From Thioalkalivibrio sp. ALMg11 (GTDB taxonomy: Bacteria > Pseudomonadota > Gammaproteobacteria > Ectothiorhodospirales > Ectothiorhodospiraceae), in the NCBI RefSeq assembly GCF_000377905.1, contig NZ_KB898874.1, positions 372,001-436,000 of the forward strand: a stretch of 64,000 bases of DNA, written 5' to 3'. Under the pieces are notes generated by a model. That model did not search any database, was not told the DNA's origin, and worked only from the letters and a program-made list of their open reading frames with translations. Shown here piece after piece: positions 29,094 to 36,768 of the stretch. The stretch's first letter is position 1; every line of letters begins with the position of its first letter. Both the position numbers and the translations under genes were made by a program.

Positions 29094-29132
29094 CAAAAAA
29101 GCGCCGCGCCCCGTTTCCGGTCTGCGCGGCGC
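29094..29132 (-). terminator. Rho-independent terminator between DUF302 and GGDEF-EAL genes
   Basis: On the minus strand the arms GCGCCGCGC and GCGCGGCGC form a perfect 9-bp stem followed by TTTTTTGCG. It would stop transcripts coming from the DUF302 gene, and it limits how far upstream the GGDEF-EAL gene can start. A second small hairpin (CCCGC-CGAA-GCGGG) lies at about 29284-29298. Confidence 0.85.
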
Positions 29133-29371
29133 CCCATCGGGCCGAATCACTGCTGGTCGCGTCGTTTCTCGTCAATGCCAACGGCATCTGCATCGGGGGA
29201 CACCCCGTCTCCATTCAAGCGATCAATCCACATTCCAGGGGAACCGGCGGGCCGCCATCCCCTCGGCCCCAACAACAAGGAACCCGCCGAAGCGGGCCCC
29301 ACTGCACCGGCAACGTCAGATCCAAACCAGCCTGACGCCCGGCCTGCGGTACTGGACTGTACCGGATTGCG

Positions 29372-29887
29372 TTACTCGGCGATGGCCCGATCGATGATCG
29401 CCTCGATCTCTTCCGAGGATTTTTCCATCACCTCGGCCACGCCTTCCGGCATCATCGGCAGGAAGCCCGGCACGTTCATCCGCGAGATGAATACATCACC
29501 CTGGCTGTCCTGGTAGATGCTCACCCGGCATGGCATGAAGGCCGACACCGGCCGATACGCATCCTCTTCCAGGATCTGCGCGCTGTAGCGCCCGCTGCAC
29601 ACATCCAGGATCACCACCGGATCAATGGTAAACCCGCGCTCGGACAGGGTTCCGGCCATATTGTTGCGGTTCAGGATGCTCCAGCCGGCCTCGGACGCCT
29701 CGCGCTCGAACGCTTCCAGCGTCTGCGGGAACGAATGCGGGCTTGGCGTCACCTTCACCATGTCCGGCTGTTCGCCGCCATGGCTACCGGCCTGCACCGC
29801 ACCGGCGAACGCCAGCGCCATCAGCATCGTCACCAGCGCGAGGAACCGCGGGCCGTGGCGCATGGTCATCAATTTAGACTGCATCAT
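29372..29887 (-). CDS. DUF302 family secreted protein
   Basis: A 171-residue protein with a signal peptide (FLALVTMLMALAFAGAVQA), so it is periplasmic or exported. The mature part carries DUF302 features: SFPQTLEAFEREASEAGWSI near the start and FMPCRVSIYQDSQGDVFIS, with a conserved cysteine in FMPC and another in ILDVCSGRY. The family's function is unknown. AAAGGAG sits just upstream of two adjacent ATG codons (29887 and 29884). An FNR-type site and a correctly spaced -10 lie upstream, suggesting expression under low oxygen. Confidence 0.85.
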   Translation of the reverse strand: MMQSKLMTMRHGPRFLALVTMLMALAFAGAVQAGSHGGEQPDMVKVTPSPHSFPQTLEAFEREASEAGWSILNRNNMAGTLSERGFTIDPVVILDVCSGRYSAQILEEDAYRPVSAFMPCRVSIYQDSQGDVFISRMNVPGFLPMMPEGVAEVMEKSSEEIEAIIDRAIAE

Positions 29888-29964
29888 GGTTTCTCCTTTC
29901 CCGATAAGCGGGAATCGTCGTAATGGCCTGCCTCTTGGTTACGTTAGGGCAGAACCTGCTTAGA

Positions 29965-30006
29965 AGGATAACGGCAAACGAACCCGGCCCTCTTGATGCA
30001 GGTCAA
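29965..30006 (-). promoter_or_regulatory. FNR/Anr-type class II promoter for the DUF302 gene
   Basis: TTGAT-GCAG-GTCAA at 29993-30006 matches the FNR consensus TTGAT-N4-ATCAA in 9 of 10 positions. On the minus strand a TATCCT -10 element lies at 29965-29970, its centre 32 bases from the centre of the site. That is the geometry of an activator at -41.5, giving a predicted start near 29958. The divergent small gene at 30081 could also use the site, but no good -10 is seen on that side. Confidence 0.65.
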
Positions 30007-30080
30007 CCGAACGCGAATCAGACCCGTTCCAGACGGGTGCAATCGACGACACGAACATCGCAACCAACCAGGAGATCGAC

Positions 30081-30305
30081 ATGGAAGCCACACTGAAGGA
30101 CGGAACGGTCACCCTGAAGATCGACAAGAAGACCGCGAAGGACATCGCCGGCAACATCACCGAGCTCAAAGGCGAGATCAGCAACGGCGCACGGGCACTG
30201 GGCTCCGTGCTACAGGACGGCATCTACGAGCTGGAAAACGAATTCCGCCAGCCGCCGCATGCCTTCGACGAGCAGGCCCCCAAGCAGCCCTCCATCGAGG
30301 ACTGA
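30081..30305 (+). CDS. Small hypothetical protein (74 aa)
   Basis: It begins MEATLKDGTVTLKIDKKTAKDIAGNITEL and is preceded by CAGGAG at good spacing. It is soluble, with a predicted beta-rich start and a helical middle, and has no signal peptide or cysteines. I do not recognise the family. A second small gene follows after 54 bases and the two share a terminator, so they probably form a unit. A divergent FNR-type site lies about 75 bases upstream. Confidence 0.65.
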   Translation: MEATLKDGTVTLKIDKKTAKDIAGNITELKGEISNGARALGSVLQDGIYELENEFRQPPHAFDEQAPKQPSIED

Positions 30306-30359
30306 ACCAGCCGCCGCAAAGGCATCATCGAGTCACAACAAGACACTAAGGAGCAGCAC

Positions 30360-30566
30360 ATGCACCTGGAAAAAGCGGAAAACGGGGAACTCGTCATCAC
30401 CATGCCCGAAGCCGAGGCCGCCGACACCCTGGCCACGCTCAAGAAGCGCGCCGACGACCTCGACGAATGCGAGGAGCTAACCGAGGCCCTGGAAAACGCC
30501 GGCGTCCAGCTCGCGGAACCGGAAGACCACATCCGCCACGAATACATGCCCCCCGCCGACCACTAA
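30360..30566 (+). CDS. Small acidic hypothetical protein (68 aa)
   Basis: It begins MHLEKAENGELVITMPEAEA. The protein is strongly acidic and mostly helical (TLATLKKRADDLDECEELTEAL), with one cysteine. AAGGAGCAGCAC precedes the ATG. It shares the HLEKAENGELVI-type opening logic with the upstream gene (a short strand then helices), so the two may be distantly related or partners. No known family recognised. A terminator follows immediately. Confidence 0.65.
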   Translation: MHLEKAENGELVITMPEAEAADTLATLKKRADDLDECEELTEALENAGVQLAEPEDHIRHEYMPPADH

Positions 30567-30573
30567 ACCAAGC

Positions 30574-30603
30574 GCCGCCCCACAACCCCGTGGGGCGGCT
30601 TCT
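30574..30603 (+). terminator. Rho-independent terminator after the small-gene pair
   Basis: GCCGCCCCAC-AACCCC-GTGGGGCGGC is a perfect 10-bp stem followed by TTCTC. It ends the two-gene unit 30081-30566 and marks the border to the repeat-rich island. Confidence 0.8.
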
Positions 30604-30673
30604 CGCCGGAGACCCCCCTCTGGCAACCGCATAGTTGCATCGCCCCAACGGATACGGCCCTTGTGGGATCAGA

Positions 30674-30702
30674 CCCTGTGGGAGCGGCCCTGGCCGCGAA
30701 GC
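30674..30702 (+). repeat. Pseudomonas-type REP unit
   Basis: TGTGGGAGCGGCCCTGGCCGCGAAG carries the GGCC...GGCC hairpin with the TGTGGGAGC 5' part that defines REP sequences in Pseudomonas and relatives. A similar unit lies at 33121-33155. Confidence 0.65.
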
Positions 30703-31061
30703 CCCCGCCCGCGCCAGACAACACCCCCATACCCGTGATTCCCTATGGGGCCCGCCAGCAAACAATCACCCCGGCAAGCGTCACGAGCCCGCGCATTGCC
30801 GATTACGCGCAGAAATGCTCGCCCGCCAAGGCCCCAACCATCCCCACCTGCCACCCAAAGACGGCCGGCTTCGCACTGAGGACCCGGCCGCGGTCCGCAT
30901 TCCGGGCATCACCGCAGGTATCGCGCGCACCCTCCACTTGGTGCCCGTCCGCCCGCCTCAAAGTGCGCGCGCGAAGCCTGCATGCCCGGCGAGGAACAGA
31001 AGAACGGGCCGCCGAACCACACCCTCCGATCACCAGCCAGAGAGCCTCGCTCTTCACCAGC

Positions 31062-31215
31062 CCCACAAAGAGAAAGAGCCACCTCGGCGTCCATGCCCAG
31101 GCGGCTCTTTCGGCGACATCCTTGTCACCGCGGCAAAAATTAACACACCGACAAAATTATTCCATCCACACACCCGGAAAATACGTCAGCGGTCGATTTC
31201 CACCCCTGAGCGGTA
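31062..31215 (-). repeat. Diverged duplicated segment, copy 1 (possible IS end relic)
   Basis: It contains GAAAGAGCC...GGCTCTTTC (terminator-like hairpin), then CGCGGCAAAAATTAACAC and CAGCGGTCGATTTCC. A second, diverged copy is at 31721-31900 with the same element order. Read on the minus strand, it resembles sequence downstream of IS21-type istAB genes, but no transposase remains. The IS assignment is a guess. Confidence 0.4.
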
Positions 31216-31324
31216 GTTTCGGCTCCCGTCACAGCCCCTGACCTACGACGCAACTCACCTCTTCCACGCGCACTTCCCCACCGCACCACCCGAACCACCG
31301 GTCAGCCGCCAGGGCACCAGGCTT

Positions 31325-31640
31325 AACCCCGTCACCCCGAAACCGCATCCCTACCCCGTCACTCCGGGGGCAGCCCTAGCCCGTCATCGCGAGGAGCAAA
31401 GCGACGTGACGATCTCCTCGAGCTACCCCAACGCCCGCCCATTACCTGCGACCGCAGCGCCCCCACCCGACATCCCGGCCGCAGCCCCACCACTACAATG
31501 TCACCCCGGCCGCAGCCCCCCGTCACCCCGACCGCAGCGCTACCCCCACCCTGTCATCCCGGCCGCAGCGCTACCCCCACCCTGTCATCCCGGCCGCAGC
31601 GCAGCGAAGAGCCGGGATCTCCAGCGCCAGGAACACCCCC
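31325..31640 (+). repeat. Composite palindromic repeat, partial copy
   Basis: It begins with the GTCATCGCGAGGAGCAAAGC hairpin (31383), continues with tandem GTCATCCCGGCCGCAGC units and ends with the left hairpin GTCATCCCGG...GAAGAGCCGGGATCTCC. The right-hand hairpin is missing. Confidence 0.75.
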
Positions 31641-31720
31641 AATGCCGAAGACCCCGCATAGCCGCCGAAGGGCCAGCCGTCGCGGGCCGACCTGCCCGAA
31701 AGGCGGGCTTCCTTCACAAC

Positions 31721-31900
31721 ACCCAGAACGAGAAAGAGCCACCCCAGCATCCTTGCCCGGGCGGCTCTTTCGGGAACGTCCGTGTCCCCGCGACAGAAAC
31801 TAGCACATCAAGTAGAGGATTCCAGCCCCGCAGAAGAAAACTCGCCAGCGGTCCATGCCCGCCTGTCAGCGGTAGATTCTCATGGTCTCAGGGGCCCACA
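31721..31900 (-). repeat. Diverged duplicated segment, copy 2 (possible IS end relic)
   Basis: It shares with 31062-31215 the blocks GAGAAAGAGCCACC, GGCGGCTCTTTCGG, CCGCGACAGAAACTAGCACA and GCCAGCGGTC...CAGCGGTAG. Identity is patchy, so the duplication is old. Confidence 0.4.
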
Positions 31901-32039
31901 CAGTCCCGCCCCTACCAGTTTCCCCTATCCCGCATCCCAGGATTGCGGGCGCCCAGCCCCGGCCGTGACACACGCGCTACCCCGCCCGGCTCCTGGCCGG
32001 GACGAATCCCCGCAACATCCTCAAGTTGCTCCCCCCACC

Positions 32040-32235
32040 CCTTCATCCCGGCCACTGCGCTACTCCTCCCCTGCCATCCCGGCCGAAGCGCCACCACTAC
32101 AACGTCATCCCGGCCGCAGCACCACCCCACACCGTCATCCCGGCCGTAGCGCAGCGAAGAGCCGGGATCTCCCACGCGTGAGCCACCCCAACGTACGAGA
32201 TTCCGGATAACCGCTACGCGGTTTCCGGGATGACG
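32040..32235 (+). repeat. Composite palindromic repeat, island copy 1
   Basis: Tandem short units are followed by the left hairpin (from 32134, GTCATCCCGGCCGTAGCGCA) and the right hairpin ending CGGTTTCCGGGATGACGA. It lies in the same orientation as the five to six copies that follow at about 1-kb intervals. Confidence 0.85.
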
Positions 32236-32319
32236 AAGCACCCGCAAAACTGCAAGCCGCATCGCGCTCTAGAATCCCCACCAAGAGCATTCCCGATGCA
32301 TCCCGTGTTCACGGAACCA

Positions 32320-32360
32320 TTGGCCAGACAACGCACTGACACATATAATCCCGCTTATAT
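32320..32360 (+). promoter_or_regulatory. Promoter and operator of the first vapBC pair
   Basis: TTGGCC (32320), 18 bases, then a perfect TATAAT (32344-32349). The -10 is embedded in the inverted repeat ATATAA-TCCCGC-TTATAT (32343-32360), a likely operator for the ribbon-helix-helix antitoxin. AGGAGG at 32368 precedes the ATG. Confidence 0.65.
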
Positions 32361-32378
32361 GCTTAACAGGAGGAACGT

Positions 32379-32606
32379 ATGGGCCAAGTCACCATCTACC
32401 TCGACAATGAACACGAACAGCGCCTCAAGCGCGCGGCCCGATCGGCCGGCATCCCCGTCAGCCGGTACGTCGCAAGGCTAATAGAAGAAAACACCCGAAC
32501 CGTGTGGCCCGACTCCGTCCGCACCCTGGCCGGTCAATGGCAAGACTTCCCCAGCGCCGAGGAACTGCGCGACACGCCCCCGGACAGCCGCCGGGAGACA
32601 CTGTGA
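32379..32606 (+). CDS. vapB: Ribbon-helix-helix antitoxin (VapB-like)
   Basis: A 75-residue protein with an N-terminal RHH fold: strand GQVTIYLD, then helices EQRLKRAARSAG and SRYVARLIEEN. It should bind DNA as a dimer at the palindrome over its promoter, while the C-terminal half wraps the PIN toxin. An optimal AGGAGG site precedes the ATG. Its stop overlaps the toxin GTG. Confidence 0.88.
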   Translation: MGQVTIYLDNEHEQRLKRAARSAGIPVSRYVARLIEENTRTVWPDSVRTLAGQWQDFPSAEELRDTPPDSRRETL

Positions 32607-33001
32607 AATACGCCCTGGACACCAACACCCTCATCTACTTCTTCAAGGGTCAGGGCAAGGTCGCCGAAAAGCTGTTAGCCACGGCACCCTCCGACGTCCT
32701 CATTCCCGCCATTGTGGTGTACGAGCTCGAAACCGGCATCGCCAAGTCCAGCGAGCCCGAAAAGCGCAAAAAGCAGCTGGCCGAGCTACTCGACGTCGTC
32801 ACCGTCCTCCCGTTTGACCGACCCACGGCCAGCCATGCCGCCGGCATCCGCGCCCACCTCGAACAGCAGGGCACACCCATCGGCCCCATGGACACCTTGA
32901 TCGCCGCCTCCGCCCTCGCCTGCAACGCCACCCTCGTCACGCACAACATCGCCGAGTTCCAACGCGTCCCCAGTCTCCCACTCGCCGACTGGTTCACCTG
33001 A
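32603..33001 (+). CDS. vapC: PIN-domain toxin VapC
   Basis: A 132-residue PIN ribonuclease that starts at a GTG overlapping the vapB stop, with GGGAGA upstream. It begins with KYALDTNTLIYFFKG (first Asp of the active site). The sequence also has VVYELETGIAKS, GPMDTLIAASAL and ATLVTHNIAEFQRV, as in VapC/FitB toxins that cleave initiator tRNA. Complete length. Confidence 0.93.
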   Translation: MKYALDTNTLIYFFKGQGKVAEKLLATAPSDVLIPAIVVYELETGIAKSSEPEKRKKQLAELLDVVTVLPFDRPTASHAAGIRAHLEQQGTPIGPMDTLIAASALACNATLVTHNIAEFQRVPSLPLADWFT

Positions 33002-33022
33002 CCCGCAAAGCCCCTCCAGCCG

Positions 33023-33032
33023 CCCCCCCCCC
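33023..33032. repeat. Intergenic run of ten C
   Basis: Ten consecutive C residues just past the vapC stop. It is non-coding, so unlike the tracts at 45162 and 49830 it cannot switch a reading frame. Confidence 0.9.
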
Positions 33033-33046
33033 AAACCCCTCTACAA

Positions 33047-33390
33047 CCCCGTCACCGCGAGGAGCAAAGCGACGCGGCGATCTCCACGGTCAGCCCCAAC
33101 GACCGACCTTGCCACCGCTGTTGTGGGAGCGGGCTCGCCCGCGAAGCCCCCGCCAGCACTCGCCATTGCACGACTGTCCCGGCCGCCCGTCATCCTGCCG
33201 ACACCCCGTCATCCCGGCCGTAGCGCATCCCCCGCACCGTCATCCCGGCCGTAGCGCCACCCCACCCCGTCATCCCGGCCGTAGCGCAGCGAAGAGCCGG
33301 GATCTCCCACGTCGGACCAACACCAAACGCCAGTACCACCACCCACGCCAGAGATCCCGGATAACCGCGACGCGGTTTCCGGGATGACAA
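33047..33390 (+). repeat. Composite palindromic repeat, island copy 2
   Basis: In order it holds the GTCACCGCGAGGAGCAAAGC hairpin, a REP unit TGTGGGAGCGGGCTCGCCCG (about 33122), three tandem GTCATCCCGGCCGTAGCGC units, the left hairpin (33269) and the right hairpin ending near 33388. It fills the gap between vapC and the MNT gene. Confidence 0.88.
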
Positions 33391-33470
33391 GAAAGGGGAA
33401 ACGACGGGCTGGATCACACAGGGACGATGGCGCCGCTCACACGCAGACCCCCGAACCGCGCAGGACCGGC

Positions 33471-33806
33471 TCAACCGCTAACCGCACCCGCCCGACAGAA
33501 GTCCACCCCGACTCGGCGAATATGGTCGCGCAGGTCGGGGGCATCGATCTGGTGCCACAACGAAAGATCCACCTTCCAGGGCAACAACAAGTCGTCGATC
33601 TTGCCCTCGATCTTCAGCAGATCCGTCACACCCAGAGCATCTGCCTGCACGCACAGATCAATATCGGACGCTTTTCGAAACGTGCCCTTCGCACGGGAAC
33701 CGTACAACCAGACCGCAGAGATCTCCGGCCAGCCGTCAAACACCTGGCACAACCGCGCCACCACATGACGCGGGAGCCCGAATTTCGTATCCGCCGCGAC
33801 CGCCAT
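33471..33806 (-). CDS. MNT-type nucleotidyltransferase antitoxin
   Basis: A 111-residue minimal nucleotidyltransferase with the GS...DXD site: YGSRAKGTFRKASDIDL. Partner of the HEPN protein encoded just upstream. In such modules the MNT protein adenylylates and silences the HEPN RNase. Its ATG overlaps the HEPN stop by one base (TGATG). The longer upstream frame is rejected in favour of MAVAADTKFGLP. Confidence 0.88.
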   Translation of the reverse strand: MAVAADTKFGLPRHVVARLCQVFDGWPEISAVWLYGSRAKGTFRKASDIDLCVQADALGVTDLLKIEGKIDDLLLPWKVDLSLWHQIDAPDLRDHIRRVGVDFCRAGAVSG

Positions 33807-34225
33807 CACGCACGCGCCTCCAATTCGCCCATGCCCGTCGCAAATGCACGAAAAAGCACGCAATAGCGCTCGACCACCTGATCCGAGATCTCCCGCGCGA
33901 CCTTCTCGTTGTAGGCATGGGCCGTGAGATTCCGACTGTGGATCATCTCCATCCAGCCTTCACCATCCTCAATCAACCCCTTGCCAAAAGCTTCCCGAAC
34001 CGCATCGCGCGAACCGGTAATCGCCGTATTCCCCTGCCAGGCGAAATAGTCCTTCATCACATTCCAGGCCAGCTCGTGGTTGAACTCGAATGCCTGGATC
34101 AGCCCTAGACACTCCAGGTCCGAAAGCTCGCGCTGGCCAGCCAGCTCGACCGCTCCTTCCAGCTGCTCCAGTGCCCGCCGAAAATTCGCCAGCCGCTGTT
34201 TCCAGCGTACATCCACATCCGTCAT
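33806..34225 (-). CDS. HEPN-domain protein, HI0074 family (toxin of HEPN/MNT pair)
   Basis: A 139-residue helical protein of the HI0074 'nucleotidyltransferase substrate-binding' family. The segment AFEFNHELAWNVMKDYFAW and the RNLTAHAY motif (R-X4-H) match HEPN RNase sites. The start is MTDVDVRWKQRL at 34225. It pairs with the MNT gene downstream, as HI0074/HI0073 do in Haemophilus. Confidence 0.9.
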   Translation of the reverse strand: MTDVDVRWKQRLANFRRALEQLEGAVELAGQRELSDLECLGLIQAFEFNHELAWNVMKDYFAWQGNTAITGSRDAVREAFGKGLIEDGEGWMEMIHSRNLTAHAYNEKVAREISDQVVERYCVLFRAFATGMGELEARA

Positions 34226-34309
34226 CAGAAACTCCATCGACACCCAGCCTCAACGCTACGTGACAACGCATCCTGCCTCACGCAGCGAAATCCTGGCCCG
34301 CTCCCATCA

Positions 34310-34515
34310 TCCCGACCGCAGGACCAGCCCACCCCGTCATCGCGAGGAGCAAAGCGACGCGGCGATCTCCACGGACTACCCCAAAGGCCAGCCCATTACC
34401 CCGACCGCAGCGCCACCACTACAACGTCATCCCGGCCGCAGCGCAGCGAAGAGCCGGGATCTCCCACGCCGGACCAACACCAAACGCCGGTGCCACCATC
34501 TACACCTGAGATCCA
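34310..34515 (+). repeat. Composite palindromic repeat, island copy 3
   Basis: GTCATCGCGAGGAGCAAAGC hairpin (34338), one tandem unit, left hairpin (34426) and a decayed right hairpin (GAGATCCAGGACAACCGC). It separates the HEPN/MNT and ccdAB modules. Confidence 0.8.
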
Positions 34516-34571
34516 GGACAACCGCTACAACCGAAACCCCGAACGCATCACCAGCTCTCAAATGACCGTAA

Positions 34572-34616
34572 TTGACCCATATGATGAATGCGCACATTCT
34601 ATGCGCATCGCATATG
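34572..34616 (+). promoter_or_regulatory. Promoter/operator palindrome of ccdAB
   Basis: TTGACC at 34572 is a good -35. A nested palindrome, CATATG ... ATGCGCA-CATTCTA-TGCGCAT ... CATATG (34578-34616), covers the -10 region. The CcdA dimer is a plausible ligand. Confidence 0.6.
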
Positions 34617-34634
34617 AACAGACCGGGAGACACC

Positions 34635-34883
34635 ATGAACCTCATGCCCTACAACACCGACGCCCCGCGCAAGGCCACCAACCTCACCGTCAATTCCGAC
34701 CTTCTGGCTCAGGCGCGTGAACTGGGCATCAACCTCTCGGCCCTTTTCGAGCAGCAGTTAGTCCAGGCCGTGCGAGAAGCGCGCCGCGATGCCTGGATCG
34801 CCGAGAACCGCCAGGCCCTGGCCGAATACAACCAGCGTGTTGCCGAGCGTGGCAGCTTCGGTGACCGCGCTCGCCGCTTCTGA
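34635..34883 (+). CDS. ccdA: CcdA-family antitoxin
   Basis: An 82-residue antitoxin. RKATNLTVNSDLLAQARELG forms the RHH DNA-binding part, and the C-terminal WIAENRQALAEYNQRVAERG is the CcdB-binding tail typical of CcdA. The ATG at 34635 has GGGAGA upstream; earlier in-frame ATGs lie inside the operator. TGATG overlap with ccdB. Confidence 0.93.
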   Translation: MNLMPYNTDAPRKATNLTVNSDLLAQARELGINLSALFEQQLVQAVREARRDAWIAENRQALAEYNQRVAERGSFGDRARRF

Positions 34884-35197
34884 TGGCCCAGTTCTCGGTC
34901 CACCGCAACCCATCAGCCGATACCGCATCCTGGGTACCGTACCTGCTGGTACTCCAGAACGACCTGCTCGCGGAGATCAGCACCGTGGTCGTGGCCCCGC
35001 TGATACACGCGGAGTCATTTGGCCTCCCCGCCCACATCCTCAACCCCGCCTTCACTATCGAAGGTCACCGGGTGGTATTGTCCACCGCCGAGCTTGCCGG
35101 GGTCTCCCGGACCACGTTAGGCGAAGAAGTCCTCTCCCTCGGCGGCGAACGAGACACCATCATGGCCGCCTGCGACTTCCTGTTTACGGGCATCTGA
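34883..35197 (+). CDS. ccdB: CcdB-family gyrase-poisoning toxin
   Basis: A 104-residue toxin beginning MAQFSVHRNP. Conserved CcdB features are PYLLVLQNDLL, VVVAPL, and the C-terminal end CDFLFTGI, matching the W/F-G-I terminus that contacts GyrA. It should trap DNA gyrase-DNA complexes. Complete and coupled to ccdA. Confidence 0.94.
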   Translation: MAQFSVHRNPSADTASWVPYLLVLQNDLLAEISTVVVAPLIHAESFGLPAHILNPAFTIEGHRVVLSTAELAGVSRTTLGEEVLSLGGERDTIMAACDFLFTGI

Positions 35198-35379
35198 GCG
35201 AGGCCCACGCACCGCCCATCGTGTTCTGTGCCCGCCTCTTCAAGGTGACAATCCACCTGTGTCCGTTTCCTTCCCACGAGAGGCCCGCACGTCTCCGCAT
35301 CCCTGTATTCGCTCAGAGCCGATCCTGCAAAAGCAGCCGGAACCAGAACCTCATGGCCTCGATATTGACCAAACCTTCC

Positions 35380-35585
35380 GTCATCCCGACCGCAGCGCCC
35401 CCATCCCGTCACCCCGGCCGCAGCCCCCACCCCGTCATCCCGGCCGCAGCCACCCCACCCCGTCATCCCGGCCGTAGCGCAGCGAAGAGCCGGGATCTCC
35501 CACGCCGGAACAACGCCAAACGCCAGTACAACCCCCCAACGCCAGAGATCCCGGATAACCGCGACGCGGTTTCCGGGATGACGAA
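35380..35585 (+). repeat. Composite palindromic repeat, island copy 4
   Basis: Four tandem GTCATCCCGGCCGCAGC units, the left hairpin (35462) and the right hairpin ending at GGGATGACGA (about 35583). The preceding 35198-35379 holds nothing recognisable. Confidence 0.88.
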
Positions 35586-35667
35586 GGATGGAGATATGGC
35601 TTTCCGGTGGAGGTAAAATCCCCGGGGACCCGGGCCAGGGCAACCCCGATCGTCCGGGGCTAGACTG

Positions 35668-36039
35668 CTACTTGGGGAAATAGCGCACGCCGGGGAGTGC
35701 CTCGAAATCCGAATCCTGCGTCCAGAGCGTCGCGTCCCGGTCCATCGCCGTGGCATAAATGATGCTGTCCGCCAGTGGCAACCGCTTCTCTGCACCAATC
35801 CGCGCCGCCGACAGCGCAATCGACGACGACAACTCCACGACCATCCCCTGTTGCATTAATGCGACCGCCTGTAACCCCGCCCCCTCGTCGCGCTGCTGCA
35901 AAACGCGCTTGAAGACCTCATACAAGGAGATCACCGGAACAATCAGTTCGCCGGTCGCCTCGATCGGCTCCGCAAAGGAATCGGCATTCGGCCCGTTCGC
36001 GAAATACTCCAGCCAGGCCGACGAGTCGACCACGTTCAC
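35668..36039 (-). CDS. vapC: PIN-domain toxin VapC (AbrB-paired)
   Basis: A 123-residue PIN toxin beginning MNVVDSSAWLEYFANG (first catalytic Asp). VISLYEVFKRVLQQ and LADSIIYATAMDRDATLWT contain the other acidic ligands. Its ATG overlaps the antitoxin stop by four bases (ATGA). Confidence 0.93.
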   Translation of the reverse strand: MNVVDSSAWLEYFANGPNADSFAEPIEATGELIVPVISLYEVFKRVLQQRDEGAGLQAVALMQQGMVVELSSSIALSAARIGAEKRLPLADSIIYATAMDRDATLWTQDSDFEALPGVRYFPK

Positions 36040-36242
36040 ACGCGATCCCCTTCCCTTGGAATCGAGAGGTCGATTCCCGCCAGGAATCCGCGCATATCCT
36101 GCATCTTGCGCTCGGGGATCAGCTCAATGCGGCCATCGTACGCAATCACCTGCACTTGCTGGCCAGCCCGCAGGTGCAACGCCTCCCGAACGGCCTTGGG
36201 TATCACCACCTGATACTTCGGAGAAATCGTCAATGTGTCCAT
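36036..36242 (-). CDS. vapB: AbrB/MazE-type antitoxin (VapB)
   Basis: A 68-residue swapped-hairpin DNA-binding protein: MDTLTISPKYQVVIPKAVRE, then LRAGQQVQVIAYDGRIELIP. The C-terminal tail should bind VapC. GGGAGG precedes the ATG at 36242. Confidence 0.93.
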   Translation of the reverse strand: MDTLTISPKYQVVIPKAVREALHLRAGQQVQVIAYDGRIELIPERKMQDMRGFLAGIDLSIPREGDRV

Positions 36243-36252
36243 GCTGCCTCCC

Positions 36253-36294
36253 GGATCGATCAACCAATCGTACTACCAACCCAGGATCGATCAA
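36253..36294. promoter_or_regulatory. Direct-repeat operator upstream of vapB
   Basis: GGATCGATCAA occurs twice (36253-36263 and 36284-36294), 31 bases apart, just upstream of the AbrB-type antitoxin. Each contains the palindrome GATCGATC. A likely autoregulatory site. Confidence 0.5.
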
Positions 36295-36394
36295 AACACC
36301 GAGGCGCACTGACAACATCGCTTCCTGATACCCCAAAGCGCCGGGGTGCCACCATCCCGGCCGCATCAACACCCCATCTTCAGCTGCAGCCCCC

Positions 36395-36605
36395 CCTATC
36401 GGTCATCCCGACCGCAGCGCCTCCACTACAACGTCATCCCGCCCGTAGCACCACCCCACCCCGTCATCCCGCACCACTACAACGTCATCCCGGCCGTAGC
36501 GCAGCGAAGAGCCGGGATCTCCCACGCCGGAACAACACCAAACGCCGGTGCCACCATCTACGCCTGTCATCCCGGATAACCGCTACACGGTTTCCGGGAT
36601 GACGA
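36395..36605 (+). repeat. Composite palindromic repeat, island copy 5
   Basis: Tandem units (CACCACTACAACGTCATCCC), left hairpin (36484) and right hairpin ending near 36603. It separates vapBC from mntA-hepT. Confidence 0.88.
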
Positions 36606-36768
36606 GGGATGGGGATATCGCTTTCCGGTGAGGATATAAAGTCCGGCGGGATCCAGGGACCGGGGCAATCCCCGATCACTGGAACACACCGCTTCGGCCC
36701 AATCCGACTCCATAGCCAGGCATGACCGCGGATCGCGCCGCCCAACCGCTTCCTTCGGCTACACGACC

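Larger units (their letters stand above)
30604..32378. other. 1.8-kb gene-free repeat region at the island's left edge
   Basis: Several overlapping frames are open here because of GC richness, but none has a ribosome binding site or plausible protein sequence. The stretch contains a REP-like unit, two diverged copies of a hairpin-bearing segment, tandem GTCATCCCGG units and the first two composite repeats of the island. Confidence 0.7.

Noticed and set aside
30663-31241. A 190-codon open frame in the repeat region
   Set aside because: It runs through a REP unit and a terminator-like hairpin, has low-complexity sequence, and has no ribosome binding site.
35198-35379. A possible small gene after ccdB
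   Set aside because: No start with a ribosome binding site, and the frames run into the composite repeat.
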